Shown here one piece after another: positions 23,640-32,535 of a stretch of DNA of 64,000 nt. Position 1 is the stretch's first letter. Each line of letters starts with the position of its first letter. The position numbers and the translations under genes are program-made. This DNA is from Paraphysomonas bandaiensis (Eukaryota > Chrysophyceae), in assembly GCA_965644295.1 (NCBI GenBank), contig CBFFRP010000164.1, positions 62,001 to 126,000 on the forward strand. Reading direction: 5' to 3'. Below the pieces are notes generated by a model, which made no database searches, had not been told where the DNA came from, and was given only the letters and a program-made list of their open reading frames with translations.

Positions 23640-24750
23640 TGTCGTAGAACGCTACCAATTTCCTGTAGATCCACCTGCCTATTAGGGGGAGGGCGGTGTT
23701 AATAGCCAAAGAAGGCAGCCACTGTAAGCAAGAGAATTGTAACTTAAAACACCATATGTGCCGTAACGGGGTTAGCTTGTAACGTTCTTTGATGAATTCA
23801 TAGACTTGGCGGTCGCGCCCAAAAACGAATTCGGACGACAGCTCCATGGTATATTCGTGCAGAAGTTTTTCGGCGGTTTCGTTGTATTTGAAACGAATAT
23901 CGGGGTTTTCGTTAAGAGAAAGTAGAGCGTTGAAGTAAAGCCTATCCAACTGTAATGGGACCCAATATCTATGGTGTCTGGCAGCGCATAGGGTGGTTGT
24001 AAGGACCGGAAAAACCTGAGTGATCGGACTTCATTGTTAATGATTGCCTCATTGCACCATTGCTGTACAGTTTTGTCAGGAAAATAGTCAGGAAAGAGTA
24101 TTTCTAGCATGTCCACACTTTATCACATACTTAGCATATGTATCCGCGTTATCTATGAACATCTCATGCACGACAAGCACACGGAAAGTTTCGATACAGT
24201 TAAGAGCAATGGCATTTGTCACGATACTATGCGTCGGGAGCATGTCGAATTTTTGGAAAACCCATTTGTAGAATATGTCTAGTTCCGGATGTGACATCCC
24301 CTTTTGGTAAATAAAAATGTTGAATTTTGCAGTATCAAATTTTAAGCCCGGAAATAACTTGTGAATCATCGTCAACCTCTCGCGCACGTTTTTCACGTTG
24401 TGGCCATAGTATGGTCGGAAGTTTTTGACCAAGGTGGCACACCAGTATGGGTATGGGTAGTTCTTGTCCGGTAAGCTGAAATTTTCCAGCACCCAATGGA
24501 CAGTGCTTTCCAAAGCAGCCATGGGACATAACATAAACACCTCGGGAAGAAGACATTCGCCTATATCGTCGACCATTTCATTATCGCCAGGAGGGCATAT
24601 GGCAATTCATGATATGCTGGAACAATTCAATGTCTTCGTAGCTAGATATGGATTTGACATACAATAAGTATCGTTCCATGCGCGTTGTAGGGTCTATAAA
24701 CCTATCCAATATACGCTGCACAAGTGCGGGAAATTCCAAAGCAAACGCGG
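23640..24750 (-). pseudogene. Frameshifted gene for a large helical-repeat protein
   Basis: Minus-strand coding sequence runs from about 24750 to 23640 in four blocks linked by single-base shifts near 24590 and 24117 and a break near 23950. Legible stretches include TTRMERYLLYVKSISSYED, then ECLLPEVFMLCPMAALEST, SIVTNAIALNCIETFRVLVV, LEILFPDYFPDKTVQQWCNE and NNEVRSLRFFRSLQPPY. The alternation of short amphipathic helices with LEWL-like turns recalls ankyrin or related solenoid repeats. I cannot name a family. Base composition and lack of introns differ from the host genes beyond 23.5 kb. The breaks could be real decay or assembly errors. Confidence 0.45.
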
Positions 24751-25221
24751 GCTGTGTAATACTGTATATAATTAGCTAAATACTAGAATCACTCGCTCAT
24801 TCGTATTTCATTTCGCTCATCCTCGTTGTAGTATCACATACATAAACTACCACGTAGTAGCTAGTGCGTAGCCTTCTTCGTTCTGGCAAGAGCGAGCCTC
24901 TCCTCCTCGCCTCTGGCTGGTGAATTATAGCTCAAGAATCTCTTAGAAGGCACACCCAAACAAGAACACAGAACACAAACAACGCGCAAGCTGCTACACA
25001 ATCTGTTACCTGCTACTACCTCATAACCTCTGCCCTAATAAATGCGCTGATTGTACATAGCTAGCTATAGCTAGATAACTAGATAGTGTGCATTGTGGCT
25101 GATTAATAACTGTACTAGCTCGAGTAAAACTTTTCGAGCGACCTTTTCTTCTTCTTACTCCTTTTGGCCGACCTCGACTGTCTCCTACAGTGCGTCGTCA
25201 TTCCTCTTTGAGCGATACATG

Positions 25222-25389
25222 CTACAACATAATAACAGGAGATCCTTTGCATTGCATGCAATAATTCTTCACCACAAAAATACTTCGAAGTTCTCCTTCC
25301 GAGAAGCTCACTACTTGCCCAATACAAGCTACTGCTACGTACATAACATGTATACCAAGTACAAAGCAAACCACGGCGGAACTTTTCAT
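25222..25389 (-). CDS. Possible small secreted protein, doubtful
   Basis: ATG at 25389 opens a 55-residue frame with a signal-peptide-like start (MKSSAVVCFVLGIHVMYVAV) and a CxxC (NYCMQCKG) near the end. It would be very short without further exons, and other frames overlap it. It may be chance. Confidence 0.2.
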   Translation of the reverse strand: MKSSAVVCFVLGIHVMYVAVACIGQVVSFSEGELRSIFVVKNYCMQCKGSPVIML

Positions 25390-25803
25390 GGCTACTACGT
25401 GTCTCTCCGTCCGCCCAGCCACTCTCCAGAAGGTTATTTTGGAACGTTGTGTTGCTGCCGCGACGACTCTTTCTAGCTAAATAAAAGCGGAAACTGCTTT
25501 TAGCTGACCGACGAGCCGTATAAGTTAGTTGTGGTGGAATGAAGCATGAAGATAACAAATTTAACAATAGTTCGCTGCTCGTCAAAGAGTAATGTTAATC
25601 TTAATTATATTAATTAAAGTCTGATCTTTAACTTTGTACTTTATTAGGCTACATTCCTACAATACAAACAAAGTACTGGTATGCGATACATATGGTGCAG
25701 GTCATAAAGCATCGCATAGCATGTCACTTTGTGTGAACAATCTAAAAATGAATAGCTTCTATATGAAGGCCCTTGGAAGGAGCATACGAGAAGTTTATTT
25801 GAA

Positions 25804-27090
25804 TTATATATTGTTCACTGGACCGAAGAATTCGTAGTTGATTTGATTCTCCGGAATCTGCCATTCGCGCAAGCCGCCATAGATCTTCTGCATGAACTCC
25901 GTCGGCCCACAGAAGTAATAGTGCGAATCGCGATCCACAACGAGGGAATCGATGTTTCGCATTAGCGTGTTTCCATCTGGAAACTTCGTCACATCGTCGT
26001 CATAAAGAGACTTGATGGTCAGGTTGCTGCGCTGCTTGGTCTTGCAGAGATGCTCGATCTCATCATGCATGGCCTCTCCCTCTGGCGATCTCCATGTCTG
26101 AATCATCGTGACATGATTCTTGATGTTTGTGTTCTCCATGATATATTCCAACATACACAAACTAGGAGTTATCCCCACCCCCCCGCTGATCAGCACTATC
26201 GGCTTTTCATCCGGAACCTTCAAGTAATAATCTCCACAAGGTACCCCCACTTGAATCGCATCGCCGACCTTCACCTGAGTATGCAGATGTGTCGATACAG
26301 CCCCGGGAGGACAGTCGGGAAGCAATGGGGCTGCTTTCTTGACTGTGATGCGATATCCATCTTTTCCGGGGGCAGAGGAGAGGGTGTAGTTGCGCACGGT
26401 CACACCAGATGCAGTTGGGACTCGAATCGCAATGTACTGGCCGGGTAAGTAATCAAGGATTGGTTTTCCATCCGCAGGTTTCATTACAAAGGAAACGATG
26501 TTGCCTCCCTCGGGGGTGACGCTATCTACCTTGAATTCCCGATAGCCTTCCCAACCGCCCACCGCTTCGGCCTTTTCATTTCGAAGCTTGCGTTCTCGTT
26601 CGATGAGTAAATATGCAAGAAAATCGTATGCCTCACTCCATGCAGCGGCAACCTCAGGAGTGACGGCATCTTTGAGAACTTTTACGACTGCCCACATCAG
26701 ATTCTCCTTTACGAATTCATACTGATGAGGTAAAACATGAAGCGAAACATGCTTCTGAGCGATGCGTTCAACAGCTTCTGATAAAGCACCGAGATTGTCA
26801 ATGTTGGCTGCATATGCATGTATGCTACAAGCTAAAGCATATGGCTGACGAGCTTTTACTTCCCCTGGAAGAACGACTTGGTGCGTGGGATTGAACATGT
26901 CTTTGACTGGGCTGTTTTCACTAAGCATGCGCTTATACATTTCTGTTGTTATCGTATAACCATGTTCTGCCATGACAGGGGCCGTGGACTTAACAATTCG
27001 AATCGTCTCAGGACTCAAACTTGGTGTAGTTGATAGTCCACGAGCGGACCTTGCAACAAGTTTTGTCTTCAAAAGAAAATTGCGGAACAT
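25804..27090 (-). CDS. Flavohemoglobin (nitric oxide dioxygenase), mitochondrial-type
   Basis: 428 residues, no introns. It oxidises nitric oxide to nitrate with O2 and NAD(P)H. The first 26 residues (MFRNFLLKTKLVARSARGLS...) form a basic, Ser-rich mitochondrial presequence. The globin domain follows, with IAQKHVSLHVLPHQYEFVKE containing the proximal His. The FAD-binding domain has RNYTLSSAPG, and the NAD domain has SGGVGITPSLCMLE and YYFCGPTEFM, ending in the family signature NYEFFGP. All cofactor motifs are present, so the enzyme looks functional. Intronless structure and location inside the composite element raise the possibility of transfer from bacteria or carriage as cargo, though the presequence shows adaptation to a eukaryote. 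Confidence 0.95.
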   Translation of the reverse strand: MFRNFLLKTKLVARSARGLSTTPSLSPETIRIVKSTAPVMAEHGYTITTEMYKRMLSENSPVKDMFNPTHQVVLPGEVKARQPYALACSIHAYAANIDNLGALSEAVERIAQKHVSLHVLPHQYEFVKENLMWAVVKVLKDAVTPEVAAAWSEAYDFLAYLLIERERKLRNEKAEAVGGWEGYREFKVDSVTPEGGNIVSFVMKPADGKPILDYLPGQYIAIRVPTASGVTVRNYTLSSAPGKDGYRITVKKAAPLLPDCPPGAVSTHLHTQVKVGDAIQVGVPCGDYYLKVPDEKPIVLISGGVGITPSLCMLEYIMENTNIKNHVTMIQTWRSPEGEAMHDEIEHLCKTKQRSNLTIKSLYDDDVTKFPDGNTLMRNIDSLVVDRDSHYYFCGPTEFMQKIYGGLREWQIPENQINYEFFGPVNNI

Positions 27091-27946
27091 GGTGTTTGCA
27101 CTGATTAGCTTAGGAGTTGTTCAATAATGAATTTATAGCTCAGGGTTGCAAAAATAATGATTCGCTAAGATTAAATTCACATTGAAGAAAACCACTAGTT
27201 TGGAATCGTATCGGCATCATCTGTATATTTTTGTTCCAAGATGCCTCTAATATTGAGACAATAATTATCTGTATTCGAGCCGTAGTTGTATTGCAGTAAT
27301 ATAGAAGGTTTTTGCTTCAATTTACTCCCGAAAAAGTAAGATGCTAGAGTTCAACCTTCAACCAAATTCAAGCGTTATTGCGATATTGTAATACAATATA
27401 TACACTGCATAATATAACGCCATATACTTCTATGTGCCCTATGCATATCTTATGAAGTCACTTCAAGTACTAAACTGAAAAGAACATCCTCATTTCTCTT
27501 TGTATATTGTGATGTTGTATTACAGTAGTACAGCTGTACTTTGCGGTCCACGCATGAAGGTTAAGAGTGATAGTTAACGCATAGCTAACATGAGAGTTAT
27601 CATTCATGACTGCTGTGTAAGTGTTCTGGATTGAGAGTAATGCTCTTAGGGTGTAATGCGCAGGTAACCAATACTGGCCAACGGTGGTGCCCCATCCAGA
27701 GCTATACTTCTAGCTCTTCTACAATTCACTATACTTGAGAGCAAAGCCCTTCTACACGGTCTACTCTCCATATCATCATCATTCTTACACATATCTCACT
27801 ATAATCCCGTGCCGAGGTTGCTCCATACAGTACAGTGCATTGCAGATCAGTGTGTGTGTATGTCTATGCGGCTATCTGTGTGCTGCACCTGCATCGGCAG
27901 TAGGGGGGGTTGTAGGCCCGGGGCTGAGGCGGGAGCTGGTGATGAT
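27091..27946. other. Upstream region of flavohemoglobin, with 127-bp repeat
   Basis: Contains the second copy of the dispersed repeat at 27207-27333. The rest is AT-rich with no supported gene. Confidence 0.5.
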
Positions 27947-28884
27947 TAAACCGGTATACCAACACAATCGTCGTTGTTGTTGTTGTGTTATTATTGTCAC
28001 GGTTGTTCAGTTTCATTGTCGAACCACAAAACAACCACCAATAATGGTTCTGCTGACAACTCATTCATACAGTGAAAAAATTGTATAATTTAATACAATA
28101 TGCAATTCATATTCCATAGGAAATATAGTACCACAATAGAAAATAATTCCAATCTGGCCCAGTTACAAACTTTGATTGTGGAAATGCTCCAAGAATTTCG
28201 AGATTCTGACCCTAGTGTTATGGAACGGAGCAGGCCAACCTTTCAACCTGACGAGTATGATGTTCTAATCACTGATATCGCAGAAAATGATTTGATTTCT
28301 ATCGGGAATGAGCTGGGCTATAAGCGCCTTGAAACCACTGAACGAGTTACCGAATATCCAATTTATGGAATTATGTATGGTGCTAATTTTCGAGTATTTG
28401 TACCGTTCGTTGTTCAGAAACGTAAAATCAAGGTTAATGTTAATTATTTGTTCGATAGTGGCTCACCTTGTACGTACCTTCGAAATGACACGCTAATGGC
28501 ACTTGGATTCCAGGAGTTCATACCTAACGATACGAACGTAATAATTAATGGCAAAGGAATGACTGTATATCGATCAAAGGCGCATATCGAAAACATTGAT
28601 TGCTGGGACAGGACTTTATGAGGTGTGCATCACTACTTGTGACACTAAATTATTCTTTGCTCGAGGTCACAGTTGCTACAGTCTGATTCTTTATCTTAAC
28701 AAAAGAATGGTTAAGAAATCACAATTGATTTCCCACGATGTTATCTTAAAACAATCTTCCAAGTATAGAAAAATAATAAGCGAACCAAATCAAGTGAGAT
28801 TAACACCCAAGATAGTTCCCAAACTAAATTTTACTTAATGATTTAACTTTAACAATTAAACCCTTACGGGGTATACCGGTTTAA
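27947..28884. mobile_element. Small unit bounded by inverted TTAAACCGGTATACC repeats
   Basis: TTAAACCGGTATACC begins at about 27949 and its inverse GGTATACCGGTTTAA ends at about 28884, enclosing a retropepsin-like reading frame. About 936 bp. Whether it moves as a unit or the palindromes serve as gene-end signals cannot be told from one copy. Confidence 0.45.
28100..28838 (+). pseudogene. Retropepsin-like aspartic protease ORF with a frameshift
   Basis: ATG at 28100. About 120 residues of unrecognised, acidic N-terminal sequence precede VNVNYLFDSGSPCTYLRND, the flap-and-active-site pattern of single-domain aspartic proteases (D-S-G in place of D-T-G). The second hallmark, a hydrophobic LLGQDFM strand after HIENID, appears only after a one-base shift near 28597, so the copy is interrupted; the frame itself stops at 28621. 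A downstream open stretch to 28838 may be its continuation. Such proteases occur in retroelements and some domesticated genes. No reverse transcriptase is nearby. Confidence 0.5.
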
Positions 28885-29067
28885 GTACATTATTCAACTA
28901 GTAACAAGCACACTTTAATTTATTTTATTTAGCTTTAAAACATTCACGCCCACCCTACACACTACTAGCTATTAAACCGGTATACCCCGTAAGTGTGTTG
29001 GTATACCCTAAAGGGGTATACCGGTTTAGAATTCGTTTATTATCACAAAAATTATAAAAGAAACAAA

Positions 29068-29322
29068 ATGAAATATTGTATTTTTAACCAAAAACGAAAA
29101 CATACATATACCGCAAATAAGTTCAACCGAATTTCTCAGTACATTTTGGTATGTATTTATTTATTTGTGGTTCTGTTATTTATTTTATTATTGCTATTAG
29201 TTTGTCATACCATTACCGAAAATAAATATTATCGTCGATACAAAAAATGGTTAATACATGTTCGTTGGACAGACATTTGCGAGGCGACTTCAGTGCGATG
29301 TGTGTTGATATGCAAATGCTAA
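29068..29322 (+). CDS. Small single-pass membrane protein ORF
   Basis: 84 residues from ATG 29068. A basic N-terminus is followed by a strong hydrophobic stretch (LVCIYLFVVLLFILLLLLV) and a basic, Cys-containing tail. It sits between two TTAAACCGG palindromes like the retropepsin-like ORF. No family recognised; expression unproven. Confidence 0.35.
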   Translation: MKYCIFNQKRKHTYTANKFNRISQYILVCIYLFVVLLFILLLLLVCHTITENKYYRRYKKWLIHVRWTDICEATSVRCVLICKC

Positions 29323-29332
29323 TAGGATAGAA

Positions 29333-29517
29333 AGTCGATGGACATAGCTCGAGCAGAAGGTCACAAAGAAATTATTGCCATCCTGGAACAGAGATTGGCC
29401 AGCTTGTCGACCTAATAATGAGGTGTGAGTTGGCCAATTGTTGTTCAAGGATCACAAAAATTTCCTTATGGCCTTCTTCTCGAGCTAAGTCTAGCGCAGA
29501 CTTTTCATCCTGTCCAT
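29333..29517. repeat. Inverted pair of ankyrin-repeat gene fragments
   Basis: The plus strand reads SMDIARAEGHKEIIAILEQ then RLASLST and a stop, the end of an ankyrin repeat. Directly after it the minus strand (from about 29517) reads SALDLAREEGHKEIFVILEQ. The two are diverged copies of the same ankyrin segment placed tail to tail, a foldback of about 85 bp per arm. Confidence 0.6.
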
Positions 29518-29622
29518 ATCATAGTTGTGTGTTAATATTTGTGATAAAGAATAGTATAGGCGGCAAATACTAAACCGGTATAACACATTGACCATATCAT
29601 TGTGTGGGTATACCGGCTTAAC

Positions 29623-29788
29623 AATCTCCCTACGGAATCCCGTGGTCTTTTTTGTATGGAACATAGCCGTGAACATATGGTGGATTCCGAGTGCACCAGT
29701 CGTGGGCGCATTTTCTTTCTCTCACATCCACCATATGTTCACGTTTATGTTCCATACGAAACAATCCTCGTGTTTCCGTAGGGAGATT
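29623..29788. repeat. 62-bp imperfect inverted repeat inside the palindrome cluster
   Basis: Arms 29623-29684 and 29727-29788 begin AATCTCCCTACGGAA and pair over most of their length around a 42-nt spacer. Both outer ends abut TTAAACCGG motifs. It appears to be a non-coding foldback element. Confidence 0.75.
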
Positions 29789-30039
29789 TAAACCGGTATA
29801 CCCCTTTAAGGTATTCCAACACAATGGTAGTGCAGCTCCCGTCAATTATAAAGGTATTACCATTAATGGCCCATTAATGCCATTACAATTAACGGTTACC
29901 AGGCCCTGGTGTATACACGTAGAACGTGTTAGATGTCGTCTTAAATTCATATTTTACGTAATACTACATAGTCATCACTACATAGTCATACCTTCGTGCA
30001 TATTTCAAAAAAATGCCGCCAAAAACTGCGGTGCTACTA

Positions 30040-30172
30040 ATGTAAGTATATAAGTGTCACTTGTGTAGACGTCTTTGGGCTTTGTTGAATAAATAGGCAT
30101 CCGGGAATGGACCTTGGTTCTTGCGGTGACGCACAATCAGCTTCTTAGTAGGGCTAAATAGTAGCATATAAG
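30040..30172 (-). repeat. Partial copy of dispersed repeat family B
   Basis: Contains AAGTGTCACTTGTGTAGACG, then CTTTGGGC and GGCATCCGGGAATGG, matching 46519-46580. See the copies at 36.4, 40.1, 46.3 and 47.3 kb. The surrounding 29.92-31.13 kb has no supported gene. Confidence 0.7.
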
Positions 30173-31137
30173 AGTTACTCAATAGTTAGTTAATTGCTTT
30201 GCCACATTGTTCTGACTTTTACACCCCTATTGCTGAGAACCAGACATTCACTACAATTATTCATACTACAAGGGTTAGAAATTGGGAATACTTTGTACAA
30301 GGTAGGAAATAGGATCAGATAGTCATATCACTGATGATACTTGTCATCAGACAGTCGTCACCATGTACAAGTTATTTTACCAAATTGAAACTCATGTAGT
30401 ACTCTATGCGCTATGTACAATTAGATTGGAGCAGCATATTTTAAAGTATTTATTGGCTGAAGATGCTACAAATCAGAAGTAACAAATCCTTCAAAGCAAA
30501 TGAAACTTATGACGATTACTTGGTACTATAGCACATATTAAGTCAGTAAAAGTTACGCTCTTGCTCTTGCTGTAGCCCACTATTAGAAGTCGGCATCCGC
30601 AGGTTGATTGTTTAATTCACTTACTCGAAATGGCCATCACTACCAAGTTACCAATTAAGCCCCTTCATATCTACCAATTTGGTTCTTCTAACTAGTAAAG
30701 ATTTAATTGAGCTAGTGCTTCATAATCCTTCATCATGTCATCTTGTTGTCGGTAGTGTGGCTCAAGGTATCAGTTTCTAACTCTACACGCTTATCTAAGA
30801 AATAGAATCACCGTATATATATCTTATTTCTCTGAGATTCAGTTTTGATGAATTGTTACGCGATGTTTATTGATATGCCGGTGTAGCGCGTGCTCTTGTA
30901 TTGCTGAGAGACCTCTTTATATAGATATGGGTATGGATTGGTATATCTGTCTCCTCCAGATATGGAAATTGGGATAAACAGAGTCCTGAGTATCTAGATA
31001 CATTCTCTGTTGGGGTATTCGCTGTATAGGGTGAATACAGCAGTATATGCTGCACGAAATTTAGGATATGCATGTTGACAGGCAGAGCTGCTCATTGAGA
31101 GTTGAACACTGCAGCTCTGACATATTTATCAGGTGTC

Positions 31138-32110
31138 ATGGAGGAACAAATCGATTCAGATATGAAGGATGCAGTAGAATATGTTATTAAATATAGGAAA
31201 TCTGAAGAACAACACTCAGTTCTTCAACCACTGTCAGTCGAGGAATTATTTGACAACAATCAGGATGGAAATATTTCCTTACGCATAAATAAGTGTGTCA
31301 AATTGTACTGTTGGAATCTGTTTCCGTCCCTTTGTAAATTTAATGAGAAAGGTCAACTACAACGCCGGAAGCAGCATGTTGAGGACAAGTCAGTGCGGGA
31401 GTCAATTCAACAGAAGTTAGCGAAAATGCTGGAACAGTATTGGTTTCAAGACAGAGTTCCTGGTATATATGATCTCTCTCATTTAGATAGTAGTAAGGTG
31501 GTTAACAAAATGCTCTTTATTCTTTCTGCCGCTTTTAATGAGATACAAGACCCCCTAGGTACAGAGTACATGCTCGTGATACTGTTTTGATATATAGGCA
31601 GATATTGATACTATGGATATATATCGCGAGGAGGAGAGTACGAATCAACAAGAGCAAAGTATACATAAGGATTGTGACATGATGAATGGAACTTTAAAGG
31701 CCATACAAGAGGAGACCAGCGTATTACGGAGAGATACTGATGCCATACAAGAGGAGACCAGCGTATTACGGAGAGATACTGATGCCTTACAAGAAGAGAC
31801 CAGTGCCTTACGGAAGGAAATAGAAGTGATATCCAAAACGTTGAATGCCTCGAGCATGAATGAACCAGGTACAAAGAGAGTGCGCACCTATGGTGGAAGA
31901 GATTCATTACAATATTACGTGGTGGAAGTCCTCAAAGCCTCTAATTCCGCACTCGATAAATTGCAAATTAGAGAAAAGATATGCGAGTTATCTTCATACG
32001 AACCCAAAGTAAGTGCTGTCAACAAGGTATTGTACGAGCTAGAGCGAGAAAGAAGGGTTCAGAGGTATAGAGGAACGGGGTCTAAACCTGTCTGGAGGGT
32101 AGTGAGTTGA
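31138..32110 (+). CDS. Coiled-coil protein with C-terminal winged helix resembling Z-alpha
   Basis: Two exons, 31138-31558 and 31602-32110, joined by a 43-nt intron, encode 309 residues; further 5' exons are possible. The N-terminal 145 residues are helical and unrecognised. Residues about 165-206 hold three copies of a 14-residue heptad-type repeat (AIQEETSVLRRDTD), a coiled coil. The last 70 residues form a winged helix: SLQYYVVEVL, then LQIREKICELSSYEPKVSAV, VNKVLYELERERRVQRY and SKPVWRVV. Asn281, Tyr285, Pro303 and Trp305 stand where Z-DNA/Z-RNA-binding Z-alpha domains have their contact residues (N-x-x-x-Y in helix 3, P-x-W in the wing). Fold assignment is fairly secure; Z-nucleic-acid binding is inference. 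Confidence 0.62.
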
Positions 32111-32535
32111 CACGGGGATCAGAGAGTGCACCATTCTCCATTATGGTATCGATGCGACACGTTTGTATTTGTATATATTCTGGAATTATTAACATGACTT
32201 TAATAAGTTGTTATAGAAAAATGAACTCAATACGAAAGTAATCAACATATTAATGGTATATTGGTACCAATATAGTTGTTTAATTAAATGAAATATGCTC
32301 AAGTTGTCATCAGGAAGGTGCATTGAGATGGAAATGCTAAATAAGCTGTAATCTATATTAGGAATCATAATTCCGTAAACTCATTTATATTCTCGTGTAT
32401 CAGAAGTCGAAGTAATTGAAAATACAGTTTTTGAAGCTATCTATGATAAATATTAAATATACAGCACGATTCGTAATTCCATTAAATAGCTACAAATAAA
32501 CAGAAAATGCACTCTTCGCATTCTAATTGACATAT
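32111..32535. other. Convergent 3' intergenic region
   Basis: AT-rich DNA between the stops of two convergent genes; no feature supported. Confidence 0.5.

Larger units (their letters stand above)
23569..29908. mobile_element. Composite element: hAT MITE split by about 6.2 kb of motif-rich DNA
   Basis: The left end CAGGACCTGGTAACCATTAATGG (23569-23591) and the right segment 29823-29908, ending GGTTACCAGGCCCTG, together make one copy of the MITE seen intact at 17755-17858. The outer flanks are GTCTATAC and GTGTATAC, matching at 7 of 8 positions as a target-site duplication would. The intervening DNA starts TTAAACCGGTATACC at 23592 and ends with the same motif plus TTTAAGG and CCAACACAA at 29789-29823. 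The motif recurs at about 27949, 28868, 28976, 29015, 29574 and 29606, in both orientations, and was not seen elsewhere in the window. Genes inside are on both strands. The two-step insertion is inference; the shared ends and flanks are observed. Confidence 0.55.

Noticed and set aside
25115-25585. 156-codon minus-strand frame near 25.3 kb
   Set aside because: Composition is unlike a protein (runs of Ser, Arg and Lys) and no domain or splice support is seen.
25804-27090. Bacterial contamination as the source of the flavohemoglobin gene
   Set aside because: The gene has a mitochondrial presequence, and the surrounding repeats also occur elsewhere in the window.
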